Assembly (NCBI GenBank): GCA_030998225.1
Contig: JAPYXD010000755.1
Coordinates: 4,203,501 to 4,267,500, forward strand
DNA from: Diplolepis rosae
Lineage: Eukaryota; Arthropoda; Insecta; Hymenoptera; Diplolepididae
Direction of reading: 5' to 3'
Length of the DNA: 64,000 nucleotides
Positions 1 to 10,130 of this stretch are shown piece after piece. Position 1 is the stretch's first letter. Every line of letters starts with the position of its first letter. Under the pieces are notes generated by a model, which saw nothing but the letters and a program-made list of their open reading frames with translations, had not been told where the DNA came from and did not search any database. A program made the translations under genes and the position numbers.

Positions 1-1375
1 TTTAAGTGATTTTCTGGCTTCCCGTGATTCTCGATCGATAAATGGAATCGGTGTGATAGGGTTAGAAGCAGTCACTAATGCGTTGTGCCGGAAGGAAATT
101 TGAGCATGTTCTTGCCTTATATAGGGTCTCCCTAGAGTTCCATCAGGTGAAATAGGAATACTGTTTTCCACGGCATGGAATTCCACTAGGGTGTTTAGTA
201 TCGAAAGGTTGATGGTGCCTATCGTGATTACGGGGTGGTTTGTTATACCGGTGATCGGGACTGATCCTTTCGGATCAAGAATTAGTTCTTGACGCAAGGC
301 GCTCAGTTTAATTAAATTAACGTCCGAACCTGGGTCCACAAGAAAACTAGCTTTGCTGTTGCGGAACTCAGGGGCACTCAACTCAACAACGGGTGAGTCT
401 TCGGTTTTGGATCTTGTTCGATAGGTTCCTACTGAGCTGTCTTGGAAGTGGACTGTCTTCGGACGCTCTCGGTGAGTTTGATTCGTTGCCACGTCCGAGC
501 GACGAACCTGTTGGGAGTTTAAATTCTCCGGAGGCCCTGGTGAAGTTGATCTAGGAGGTGTCATGGCTCCTGGCGGCCTACTATACCCGCGCCATGGTTT
601 ATTACTCCCGGGTCCGTTTCTATTCGGGGGTTCAGAAAGGTACTGCGGCATATTTGGAAGGGGTGGGTATGAGTAGGGGTGTTGGTAGGTTGGAGGGTAT
701 GGTGGGGGATAAGAGTAGGGGAACTGTGGTGGGTATGAAGGGTACTGTGGCGGGTATTGATGAAATGGTTGATGTGGAGGTGCTGGATTGCGTGGGTTGG
801 GGACTTCTGGTGCAACCTCGCCTTTTTCCCTTTCTGCCTTATCTGGCTTGACCATCTGTCTGGTATAAGGGCGAGGTGATCGGGCGCGTTCCGGGATTTT
901 CTCGGTTTGCCGCATGATGTGGTAAGATGAAGCGGTGGGCCTTAGTCTTTCCGTTTGTCTTAGTCTTTCCTCTATGTGGAGGGCATGTTCGAGGGCTTCA
1001 CTAAGGTCCTTCGGATTTCTTGTGTCTACAAATGTAGACATTTCGTCCGGGAGATCCTTAATGAAGGCGTCTAGTGCACAATCCACTACCGGTTTCATCA
1101 TGATGGTACTCTGACTTACTTCATGAGGAGTACCGGCATAATGAACCTGCGTATACTTATCCTCGATTGCATGTTTTGCCCCACTCAGCAAACCCTGTAC
1201 TCGGTCGTAATAGTCGCTTACGGTTTCCGTTTGTTTCATCCGTAGGTTCACGATAGACTCGAAGTACCATTTATATTTCTTCGAAGGGGCGAAACGTTTT
1301 ATTAAATGTGCCATTAAGTCGTTTACCCGATTAAATATTTTGTCCCTAAGGCTTTCTCGCGCGACACCCTTGAGC
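1..1375 (-). CDS. Ty3/gypsy gag-protease frame, 3' part beyond window
   Basis: Reading leftwards from about 1380 the minus strand stays open to base 1 and leaves the window. The first ~200 codons have the look of a gypsy capsid: a basic helix with FAPSKKYKWYFESI, then ETVSDYYDRVQGLLSGAK and NPKDLSEALEHALHIEERLR. A proline/tyrosine-rich linker (YPPPYPPTYQHPY, about 650-760) and a basic stretch follow. A retropepsin begins near 365 with FLVDPGSDVNLIK. Gag packages the RNA and the protease would cut the polyprotein. The first part of a usual gypsy gag (the segment before SKLKG) is absent, so the frame looks like it begins at an internal deletion joint next to the 1376-1789 ORF, which is in another frame. 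The active-site triplet reads DPG instead of DT/SG. Family call is firm; autonomy is doubtful. Confidence 0.85.
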
Positions 1376-1789
1376 TTACTTAAAACAACTTTTATGAAAC
1401 CGGGTTTCTGATTCTGAATCAATTATGATAGTTTCAGCGTCAGAAATTTCGTTCTCCGAAATACCCCTATTTTGGGCTCTTCCGATATTAACTTGGTTGT
1501 CTTCACGTGGGGGGTGATTCTCCTCTCTATAAGCTTGCCTCCTTTGTTCAAGGGCCTCGCTGATTTCCAAATCTATTATTGTAATTTGAGGGACTTCACG
1601 CGTGATTTCAGGTGCAGGCACTTCTGTCCGTCGGTCAGGTAAGACCGCACACACTGGAATGTTTCTTTCGACAGGAAATACTAGATTTTGATACAATGTT
1701 GAGTATTTAGGTGTGCCTTGATGTTTCTTACCGGAACGTTTTCCCCTTTTGGGTGGTTCCCGAAGAATGGGATTTTTTTGACAGGACAT
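1376..1789 (-). CDS. Pre-gag ORF remnant of the Ty3 element (137 aa)
   Basis: A 137-residue acidic, low-complexity frame with no domain I recognise. Its tail (ETIIIDSESET) resembles the tail of the 175-aa ORF at 17995-18522 (ITISSDLGSETETE), so it is probably the C-terminal half of the same pre-gag protein. The ATG lies inside a repeat unit that recurs 381 bp to the right, so this start may be incidental. It ends four bases into the gag frame, which lies +1 relative to it; frameshifting is possible, but a deletion joint is simpler because the gag N-terminus is missing. Function unknown. Confidence 0.5.
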   Translation of the reverse strand: MSCQKNPILREPPKRGKRSGKKHQGTPKYSTLYQNLVFPVERNIPVCAVLPDRRTEVPAPEITREVPQITIIDLEISEALEQRRQAYREENHPPREDNQVNIGRAQNRGISENEISDAETIIIDSESETRFHKSCFK

Positions 1790-2457
1790 AGAGTAATGAG
1801 TATTAAAACGCTCGACGTGGACAACAGAGCCTACGTCTCACGTACGTACCACAGAGCGGAAGAATTTTTCAGAAGATTCAAATCAACAGGGAAATTCTAA
1901 TTTGAATTTTCCTCTCCTTACTCTATGGGAAAAGGGGAATAATTCATTCAAACGCTCAACGTTGGCAATAGAGCCTATGTCTCACGTACGCACTACAGAG
2001 CGAAAGAACCACTAGAATTTTGATTGAATAAAAACTCAATCAAAATTCTGTTACATTATTCTCCTTCCACCGGTATATGGTATGGAATATATATATATAT
2101 ATATCTTCAATCGAAAATATAAAGATCGACTAGATATTTACTTGGATAGAGGTTGTAAGAACTAGGACATAGAATGATGAGTGTTCAAACGCTAGACGTG
2201 GACAACAGAGCCTACGTCTCACGTACGTACCACAGAGCGGAAGAATTTTTCAGAAGATTCAAATCAACAGGGAGATTCTGATTTTAATTTTCCTCTCCTT
2301 ATTCTATGGAAAAAGGGGAATAATTAATTCAAACGCTCAACGTTGGCAACAGAGCCTATGTCTCACGTACGCACTACAAAGCGAAAGAACCACTAGAATT
2401 TTGATTGAATAAAAACTCAATCAAAATTCTGTTACATTATTCTCCTTCCGCCGGTTT
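1784..2457. repeat. 381-bp direct tandem repeat, about 1.8 units, with a ~60-bp subrepeat
   Basis: The block starting GGACATAGAGTAATGAG at 1784 recurs from 2165 with high identity and a 381-base offset; the second copy stops near 2457. Inside each unit a ~60-base segment occurs twice about 150 bases apart (AAACGCT..ACGT.GG.AA.AGAGCCTA.GTCTCACGTACG), so the subrepeat is present four times. The block separates the two pre-gag ORFs of the element. The first unit has a short AT run at 2086-2103. Confidence 0.85.
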
Positions 2458-2598
2458 GTAAGATTTACAGGAGAAAACCCTGACAACAAATATTTGTTGT
2501 AGGCCTGAGATTGATCGTAGATTATGAGAGAAACAATAAATGATTTAAAAAGAGAAATATGCAATACGTGTGTGGTAAGGACTAATAAAGGAGTATCT

Positions 2599-2949
2599 TC
2601 AATACTTGGAGGTGGACGCTTTTTGAGACTCTCGTTTCGCCTGCTGGAATTTCCTTAAGTTAATTTCTGCCTTATCGAGCAGATTTTCAAAAAAGAATGA
2701 AAATTCGTCGAAATTATTTATTTCTCCGATTTCGAATTCCTGCGGGTTGAAAGTTTGGGTTGGAGTCTCAGGTGTTGTGCTGCTAAGAGGTTCCCCAGAA
2801 TCACGAGGAGTCACTTTCACCTTATCCAACCTCTGGTCAAATTTTTCTCTTGCTTGTCGACCCGCACGCGATCTATGTTTGCGCTTACAATCTTGATTAG
2901 CGATAGGTGGGGACATATGGAAGAGTCCAGAAGGAAAATTTGAATTCAA
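2599..2949 (-). CDS. Pre-gag ORF of the Ty3 element (N-terminal part)
   Basis: A 116-codon frame, basic at the start and acidic afterwards. Met12 (MSPPIANQDCKRKH) lines up with the start of the 17995-18522 ORF (MSSPPVKNTLKRF), so translation probably begins at 2916. The best shared block is FEIGEINNFDEFSFFFENLL against FEIRETKNYVEFSELFEQLL. It sits just downstream, in element sense, of the hairpin leader and ahead of gag. No known domain. Being kept in two diverged elements suggests it was once a translated accessory or gag-leader protein. The role is not known. Confidence 0.6.
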   Translation of the reverse strand: MNSNFPSGLFHMSPPIANQDCKRKHRSRAGRQAREKFDQRLDKVKVTPRDSGEPLSSTTPETPTQTFNPQEFEIGEINNFDEFSFFFENLLDKAEINLRKFQQAKRESQKASTSKY

Positions 2950-2987
2950 AAGATAATGATAACAAAAATTGAAGTTTAAAATTCAGA

Positions 2988-3385
2988 CTCTCTGCTAAAG
3001 AGCACAAGAGCTTGAATTTCAGAATTAACTTTCTGCTGAAGAGCACAAAAGTGAATTCTCAAAAACTAAATTTTTTGGAATAAAAGGGATTGTTTTCTTT
3101 CTGTCGAATTAAGGCTTTCTGCTAAAGAGCACAAAAGCAAATTCTCAAAAACTCAATTTTTGATTGGAAAGAAGGGATTATTTTCTTTCTGTCGAATTAA
3201 GGCTTTCTGCTAAGGAGCACAAAAGATTTAATTCTAAGATTGACACTCTGCTAAAGAGCACAAGAGTAAATCTTTAATGAAAGAAAATGGATAAAAAAAA
3301 AATTAAAGTTTAAAATTCAGTCTCTCTGCTAAAGAGCACAAGAGCTTAAATTTCAGAATTGGCTTTCTGCTAAAGAGCACAAAAG
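2988..3385 (-). repeat. Seven-copy hairpin array in the 5' leader of the Ty3 element
   Basis: A 23-base motif occurs at 2988-3010, 3029-3051, 3115-3137, 3203-3225, 3245-3267, 3322-3344 and 3363-3385. In element sense (minus) it is CTTT-TG-TGCT-CTTT-AGCA-G-AAAG: an outer four-pair stem, a T.G wobble and one bulge, an inner TGCT/AGCA stem and a four-base loop. Copies 1 and 6 have CTCT...AGAG where 2, 3, 4 and 7 have CTTT...AAAG, so the outer stem changes on both sides. Loop bases vary alone in copies 2 and 4. Copy 5 re-registers to ACTC/GAGT. The array lies between the primer-binding site and the first ORF, where packaging or translation signals are usual. Confidence 0.8.
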
Positions 3386-3603
3386 TAAATTCTCAAAAAC
3401 TAAATTTTTTTTATGGATAGGAGGGATTTTTTTTAAAATTATTTTTGGAAAGGAGGGTTAATTTAAATAGGAAATTTCGACAGATCAATATCAATATGAA
3501 AAACAAAAACTATTCAATTCAGGAATAATATTAGCAGTTACAAGTGGGTAGTGAGTGTGACTCCGCAGCGTGTAACGTGGCTGGGTACAGCGCGAGACAA
3601 AAT

Positions 3604-3621
3604 ATCCCACCGCTGCCACCA
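3604..3621 (-). promoter_or_regulatory. Primer-binding site, tRNA-Leu
   Basis: On the plus strand ATCCCACCGCTGCCACCA is the 3' end of an animal tRNA-Leu (AAG/TAG type) including the added CCA, so the minus strand carries an 18-base primer-binding site. It lies six bases inside the LTR boundary at 3628. It fixes the element's direction (minus) and marks 3628-4418 as the 5' LTR. Confidence 0.8.
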
Positions 3622-3627
3622 TCAGTT

Positions 3628-4418
3628 TGTTACGTACGAATAATTGAATTTATTATAATAAAAATATTAAATTCGATTATACGCCCGCTTGAGGCTCCAA
3701 ACTGCCGAATTTCAATTTAGGAAATTGTAAATTAAATAAACCAAAATTTTTTTTTAATCTGGGATCGTATTTGCCCTCTCCTCTGACTGAGGAGGCTATA
3801 CCCTGCTTTTAAGAAAACCCTCTTTGATTTTTGGAAAAGAAAACTTGAACACAGGAAGATTTCTAGTTTTAGTGTTTAATGTCCTTATAAAAAGGATATA
3901 CAAATAAATACATATATTGGAACGATACCTTACTACTAGTTTTCCTTACATCTACCAGTCTCAGGAGAGTGCGAGAGAGAGGGAGAGATTTTTCATTTAG
4001 TTCCTGATTCGTCCTAGACTGGGCAATGGTTTTCTGTTGAGTGTTGCTCAAAATCACACTTTGTCCGATTTGCGAGTCGCGCATAGCACACGCGCACACA
4101 AATATTGTTTTTGCCACTTTCTATTAGGCTTAATAAGAGAAAATAACGGTTGGCTTTTAACCAGAAAAGGGTTGAGTGCTTTTAAACTCGCCCTTTTCGC
4201 CGCTAGAATTTTCCTATTAAATCTAATTACAATATTTTATGAAAAATTATCACTACCGTTTTGAGATTCGGTAGTATTAATTTTTCCGCGATTTCGCGCA
4301 CCTTTTTGCCGTTTTTTTATTAAGCGAATTGGACTTTAAAAATAGTCCGCCGAAGAAAGAATTTAATTCTGTTGTTTCTGTCCAGATGAAGTCTTTTGTC
4401 TTTTACGTCCCCCCGACA
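3628..4418 (-). mobile_element. 5' LTR of the minus-strand Ty3/gypsy element
   Basis: About 791 bp bounded by TGTTACGTACG at 3628 and ACGTCCCCCCGACA ending at 4418, so in element sense it runs TGTCGGGGGG...CGTAACA with the usual TG/CA ends. A TATA-like TTTTTATAAGGA lies at 3884-3895 on the minus strand and is the likely promoter. The matching 3' LTR would be left of the window, so no target duplication can be checked. Confidence 0.7.
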
Positions 4419-5222
4419 CGATTCCAAAAATATAATTTCGTTAGAAAGAGTTTTACGGGTTCAATCAACTAACGAGGATCTAGGAACTGTCGATCTGGGC
4501 CGCAGACGGGCACGATAAAAGAAAAATATTTTCTTTATCATTCTAAGGTCTGAATCCGGTCAAGACACTCAGAAGACTGCGAATTCGATTTTGCCTTGAT
4601 CCGTTTTACTAGTTCATCGCGAGGTGAGCATGGTAGGGTTTTTTGATGATTAAGGAATTAATGATTGGACAGAGGTAATAATGGCAGGGAGGATTTAGGA
4701 ATTTGCACAAGTGCTGATGTGGTTATTGCGCCATTTGCTGATTTTTAGAATGCAATTATTTCTCCCCTCTTTCTACTCCTATCGTGAGAAAGGAAATGTG
4801 CTCATCAATTTTTAGAATTTGATGCATGGTCATCAAATTGTAGAAACAATTTTAGTTTCCAATATATTTCAGAGTAAATCGAAATGTATATATTTAATTA
4901 GTCTAGGCTTATAATCTTTAAGTGGACTAAAGCTTTGACATAATTATTTAAGTATTCAGATGAGCGTTGGGTTTTAGTTGCAAAAAGCACGTGGCTTTTG
5001 TGGCGGGAGATCAGCTGGCTAAAGCATTTGAGCAAGGATAGGTGTGTGAGGAGGAGATGCAATTATGAGATGAATGCTAGCCTCGCGATGCACAGCAGAG
5101 CGCATCAAGATTTTCTAAAAGAGACCAGTATATTAGGCATGTTCATAGGCGAACGAAAGGAGGAATTGACAAACGGCAGAAAGCTGTGGCGATAAACAGT
5201 GCTTGGGTGTACGTGTACTAGA

Positions 5223-5224
<2 letters not shown>
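4419..5224. other. No gene recognised
   Basis: Flank of the LTR; AT-rich sequence without a convincing frame, splice pattern or repeat that I can assign. Confidence 0.6.

Positions 5225-5286
<62 letters not shown>
5225..5286. repeat. (TC)31 microsatellite
   Basis: Sixty-two bases of perfect TC dinucleotide, followed by a pyrimidine-rich stretch to about 5440. The serine/leucine-rich open frame across it is an artefact of the repeat. Confidence 0.98.
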
Positions 5287-5288
<2 letters not shown>

Positions 5289-5984
5289 TCGTTCTCTTTT
5301 TCCTCTTCTATTCGTACATTCTATCGTGAGTCTGCTATTGCTTATTCTTTTTCCTATTCTATTCTTTCTCCGCTCATCCTAGTTTTTATATCATCGCTCT
5401 CACCTTACACTCATTCTTCGCTTTTCTCTTATTTCATACTTTTTAGATCATAGCGATTGAGTGCCTATGCACTCTCGCTATTAATTAATCTAGATTATAA
5501 AATATTAATGCATCTGAAAAACAAAAGGGGGAAATAGTATCATTTTTAAAAATTTTATTCAAACTTTCAAAGTTTAATTTAAATGTATTTAAATAACTAG
5601 AATATGAATTACTCTACGTCTCAAGACCAGCTCGCATGACCAAAAATGCTGAATTGCATTAGCCACTGGAATGCAATCAGGTTACGAACATTCAAAAGTG
5701 TGCAGTTCATTTACTTTTAAAGCAATTGATATTTCATTAATTAGATTTTGTATACTAATAAAAACTTTTTCCAAAAAATATTGCGCACTTTGGACCGCCC
5801 GTAACAACTACTCTATCCAAATCTAACATCTTCAGAATGTTGCATGTTCCTTTTACTAATTTGTTGTACAAACGTATTCAACAAAGAGGAGATACACCCC
5901 TCATTTACGATATACTTTTGTTTTTTGGTGAGGAGGAAAAATGGCGAAATCTTTTATAGACGTTGTACAGAACTCTCCTAGGAC
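5287..5984. other. No gene recognised
   Basis: Pyrimidine-rich then AT-rich sequence between the microsatellite and the R1 LINE; nothing assignable. Confidence 0.55.
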
Positions 5985-7412
5985 GGGTCTAGGCATACCT
6001 GTTAAAACCAAAAAACCCCCTCTCTCGGACCAATACACCGCCCGCGGAACCGCCTTTTGGCTTTAAACTTCGCGGGCAGTTGGTTCCAGCTTAAAGTCGC
6101 GTACGACTCTTCCGTCGTCCGTTCGCCTGGGACTCCCATCCGCGGAAACACGTCCGTTAGGCAGGCCGGCTAGCCACGCCAACCAGGAGAGGAATAAGAA
6201 GATTCCTCCCCCGGTCGACACGAACAGCCAAGTCCGCCCAAGACGCAGGACCGCGGGTGTAGGCCCCGATGCGATTTCTACTGGCCCCCATTGTTGCCGC
6301 GCTCTGCACTGCCATCGAGCTCCCTCGTCTTCATCACCAGGGTGACGAATGACTCGATAAGCATCCATATCCGTTCAGACTGGAGCATGAGAGAGACCAT
6401 CGTGTCAGGAGTTGTGCGCCCACTGCCCGACCGACAGCCTCCCTTTCCGCGCCCCACCTATCACAGACAAAGAGTGTGTGCTCTGCATTTTCCACAAAGA
6501 AACCGCAGTAGCGGCACGACTCATCGTCTCTTTTCTTGAAGCGCTTCAGGTACGGATTAAAGCAACCATGGCCCGAAAGCGCTTGCGCCAGGTAAAAGCC
6601 GACTTGACCGTGCTTTCTATCCAGCCAGGTGGCGAGCTCCGGGATCAGACGGTGTGTCCATCTCCCGGTTTGGTCACCATGCCATCTCGTCTGTCATTTC
6701 TCGACGAGTCTGCGCCTTCCATCCTTGCGGATGGCCTCCTTCGCGCGAGCGATTTCCTGCAGGTCAGCGCAGGTAAGCTTCTTGCGAAGCAGAAGGTCTC
6801 CTAACTTTCCTCCGCCAATAAATCTATTGGCGGGACGCTCGCCAGGACCAGCACAGCACTCGTCGACACAGTTCGGTATGCTGAGACAATTCTCATCACC
6901 ACACCTCTCTGTGCCGAGAACAGCTTCTTCAGGATAGCATGGTTGTTAAGGGCACTTGTCCAGATCAGAGCTGCATAGAGCAGCTTCGAATCTACCACGC
7001 TCGCCACCAGCCTTCTCTTAGCTTCCCTAGGACCACCAATGTTGGGCATGAGCCGAGTCAGGGCGGTCCCACATTGGATGGCTTTGGTAGTCGCGATCTG
7101 CAGGTGTTCGCCGAAGCTAAGCCTTCGATCCAACTGCACACCCAGGTACTTAATGCTCTTTTTCCACTTGATTCCATGTTCCCCGAGAATGATCCTCGGG
7201 TATTTGAAGGATCTCCTGTCTGTGACCAGCAAAGCCTCAGTCTTTTCAGGGGCCATTTTCAAGCATCTGCTATCCAACCAACGCTTTGCCCGCCACAGAC
7301 TATCATTGATCCTCAGCTCCAGGATTTTGAAGTCGTCAGCGGCGCACACGACAAGTGCGTCATCCGCGAAGTCGATGATGCTCGTTCCAGCAGGCAGGTC
7401 CATGCACAAATT
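5985..7412 (-). pseudogene. R1-clade LINE, 3' half (reverse transcriptase C-terminus to end of ORF2)
   Basis: The minus strand from 7409 to 6801 encodes the end of an R1-type reverse transcriptase: the catalytic FADD is in SIIDFADDALVV, followed by the thumb-like KYLGVQLDRRLSFGEHL and the post-RT block YRTVSTSAVLVLASVPPIDLL. The frame then breaks, but related sequence continues to about 6063, including a tail reading MDAYRVIRHPGDEDEGARW. Stops and frameshifts make it dead. The 5' end is cut at about 7412, where an env fragment of opposite strand begins. The more GC-rich, codon-biased base composition stands out against its AT-rich neighbours, as in the R1 copies at 29640 and 58490. Confidence 0.85.
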
Positions 7413-7850
7413 TTCTTATCCTGTCTAAAAAACTGTAAGACCTTAATCACACTTCAAGGAATAGGAATGTTGCAAGCAAAGACAGGTTACAATCTGGATT
7501 CATCAACTCCATATTACTATCTCCAAAACCATTCGACTATAATGGATAATTTAATTGCAGTTAGCAAACTAACCACTTCTCTTGCTATAATTTCACCATT
7601 TCTATATAATATTTCTGTCCAAGAATCTCACTTTCTAAAAAAGGTATTACTTCACCTTCGGCAAAAAGAAGACACGCCATTATCAATCTTTAAAAACTGT
7701 GTCTTCATCCTTTCGAAATATGCAAACATTCAAAAAATTATTCCATCTATTTTCATTTCTAGTGAACATGAATTAACATTAGCAATAATTATTATCACTC
7801 TACTCATGATTACAATTTTAGGATTATTATTATTAAAAATTCAAAAATAA
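7413..7850 (+). pseudogene. Errantivirus-like env, C-terminal fragment
   Basis: The last ~145 codons of a long frame that only becomes coherent after the LINE boundary. It has few charged residues and a strong hydrophobic segment just before a short basic tail (LAIIIITLLMITILGLLLL then KIQK and stop), the layout of a retroviral transmembrane subunit. Upstream are repeated asparagine-rich stretches. It would anchor an envelope in the membrane. It is truncated at its 5' end by the LINE, so it is non-functional. Assignment rests on architecture and context, since pre-gag/gag sequence of the same element type follows at 8330. Confidence 0.5.
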
Positions 7851-8329
7851 TAAACAAATTGCCAATACTTATAGAACTTGTAAAAAAAAAACTCCTTTAA
7901 GCTCGGTGACCAAACAAGTCCACGATGACTTTTATTACTCCCGAACTTGGATTTTAAATTGCTTCGGTCGAATTTTATTGATCTCAAACTAAGAGATTTT
8001 GGTAGTTAGATTGAAGATACCGCACTGAACTATTGTTGCGAGACCGGTGATAATTCCGCAGGAAAATTCAGGAGACGAACCATACGAAGAATTAACTGAC
8101 TAAGTGCTCACTCTTGATGTGGGCCTTTTTATATTTTTCTTTACAAATTGCCGGTCAGTGAAATACGTGACGCAGTCATATTTTCTTAGAAGAGAAGGGC
8201 CCCTTTGCTTCTCCCTACTTCTCCCTACTCCTGATTCCTCTTTTCCGATTTTCTCATGGATTTCTACTATACCTAGCCTGTGTGTATTAAATACATTTAA
8301 ATATGTCACAGGCCGTGACAGAAGAATTG
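7851..8329. other. Probable LTR or leader remnant
   Basis: Follows the env tail and precedes a pre-gag copy. A TATA-like TATAAAAAGG lies on the minus strand near 8121-8131. I cannot place LTR ends. Confidence 0.3.
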
Positions 8330-8885
8330 TTAAAGAAAAGAAGTAAATAACATATATTACCAATAAACTTTTTCATGAATTGAACGAAGTCAAAAATACA
8401 GGAACCGAACCTCCAGCAGAAAATTTTGAACACAAAGGTTCCGAGCCTGAACTTATATTAATTGAAAATGAAATTCCCCAAAATCTATATCCAATTATCG
8501 TAAACTTAAATGTATCTTCTGACTCAACCTGCAGCAATCTTAAGTGATTTTGTTCTCAATAAAAATAGATTCTCAAACATCGAAGTTATCAACATATCAT
8601 CAGATTCAGGATCGGAAACGGAAACTAAAGAACCCATTTTTGTATAGTACATAATAAAAACTTTTTTCCTAAAATAACAAATATTCACAGTTTAGGAAAA
8701 AATAAGGGTAAATTGATTAAGGATTCTTGAGAGAAGAGAGATTATTCTATTTGCAAAAATAATATAAATAATAAATAAGGTCAAATGAATCATTTTCAAG
8801 AAATAAAAAAAATGTAAAATACCAATCTACCGATAAATTTTCGCAATATTCCAGAACGTCAAATACATTAGATAAAATTGATCTT
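8330..8885 (+). pseudogene. Degenerate pre-gag ORF followed by start of gag
   Basis: From 8330 to about 8730 the sequence aligns with the second two-thirds of the ORF at 17995-18522: PAENFEHKGSEPELILIENE matches PENFESKNPEPELILTENK, and the end carries the same GSETET block. At about 8820-8885 it matches gag sequence found at 19685-19750 (DNFSQYSETSSALDQTDL). Here pre-gag and gag are directly adjacent, which shows the native order and proves that the LTR between them at 18603-19523 is a later insertion. Several stops; cut on the right by piggyBac. Confidence 0.7.
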
Positions 8886-8942
8886 TGGATTTCCTGGTAG
8901 TTTGTTTTCATTTCCATTATTTTGTGCTTGTACCATTCATCT

Positions 8943-9648
8943 TTCCAGTCCATCTTTATTCAATTTTCTACATAATAACAGCACAAATGCGTTTGGGACC
9001 GTAAGGAAAAGGAGCAAAGAAATTCCAAAAATTGATGCACGATTAAAAAGGGGAGAGGCAACCTCTCGATTGTCCAATAATTTATTAGTCATAAAGTGTA
9101 TAAAAAAGAAGTGTACATTCTTTCTACCATGCATACGGCAGAATATGAAACGCTAATCAGGCACGGAGGAGAAGAAGGTATCCAAAAACCTGTGTGCGTA
9201 TTGGATTATAATAAATCAATGGGTTGAGTGGATAAAGCTGATATGGTTATAAGCACTGTGGACTCAACACGCAAATCTTTGAAATGGTGGCGCAAATATT
9301 TCTTTCATTTCTTGGACATCTGCGTGCTGGAAGCCTATTTTATTTACAAACACAAAATGAAAGAACTGAAGACGCGAGTCAAGTTATCAATGTAATGCTG
9401 TATTGTGGGTTTGTGTGTTGGCCCTTGTTTTGAAATTTATAATTCCAATGGAATTACTGAAAATATTTTGAACTAAATTGTATTATTATTTATAATAATT
9501 TTAAAGTGTCTAAAAATGTCGTTATCTAAAACTTAAAGAAGTAAGTCGAAAACCAGTTTACCGGCGTGCAATGTGCACACTTCGTGGCATGGTGCCTCAG
9601 TCAGTGGCATCAGATCTGCGGAGCGGACTGCCGTAATGAAAGGGTTAA
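8943..9648 (+). pseudogene. piggyBac transposase, C-terminal fragment with 3' terminus
   Basis: Reading plus, the frame passes through NAFGTVRKRSKEIPK, a lysine-rich segment, PVCVLDYNKSMG (followed by a stop), VDKADM, and TRKSLKWWRKYFFHFLDICV, the signature order of a piggyBac DDE transposase C-terminus. In-frame stops and a frameshift make it inactive. To the right the sequence ends CCGTAATGAAAGGG directly against TTAA (9645-9648), the canonical piggyBac target duplication. The 5' half and left TTAA are missing. Confidence 0.75.
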
Positions 9649-9659
9649 TGCCTGATCTT

Positions 9660-10130
9660 GTTTTGTGCTCCATTTCCACTCTACCCCTTTTCTCAATAAT
9701 ATTTGCAGAGTTTCTATTATCTCCGAAAATTTCGGTATGAATCTTCTGTGCAAGGATGTCGTTTCTATAATTCTTTGTAGTTGTTAACGTTTTTTGGTAT
9801 TGAGAATTCCAGTATAGGCTTGTCTACCCTAATGGCATTCTCTTAAAGTGATACATTCCTTTTTATGACACAGTAAACGTTGTTATTTATCCGATTCTTC
9901 TTCTAATGGTATTTGGTAGTATGCCGAACGAAGATAAATTTTCGATTGTTCTTTTCTGGCCTTAATGCGTCTAAAATTTCTGCCATGATTGGTATTGAGT
10001 ATAAATCCTTTTTTGTTATTTTCTTTACTTTTCTAAAATCTAAACAGAAATAGTGGATACTTCTCTCAGTCTAATCCTAACCTTTCCATCATATATGTTC
10101 TCAAGGTCCACGGAAAAAACAGTATAGCTG
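9660..10130 (-). pseudogene. Ty3/gypsy reverse transcriptase fragment
   Basis: On the minus strand from about 10075: HYFCLDFRKVKKITKKDLYS continues with IPIMAEILDALR, then after a frameshift DLRSAYYQIPL, the fingers and first palm motifs of a gypsy RT. Further left the reading is lost. No LTR or other domain is attached, so this is an isolated relic. It abuts the piggyBac terminus at 9648. Confidence 0.75.

Noticed and set aside
558..851. Gly/Val-rich plus-strand frame
   Set aside because: Antisense shadow of the proline/tyrosine-rich gag linker.
1376..1383. Programmed +1 frameshift into gag
   Set aside because: The gag N-terminus is missing at the joint, so a deletion explains the frame change better.
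5199..5453. 84-aa Ser/Leu-rich open frame
   Set aside because: Made by the (TC)31 microsatellite and its pyrimidine-rich flank.
6939..7412. First half of a 303-aa plus-strand frame
   Set aside because: Antisense of the R1 LINE; only the part after 7413 is plausible coding.
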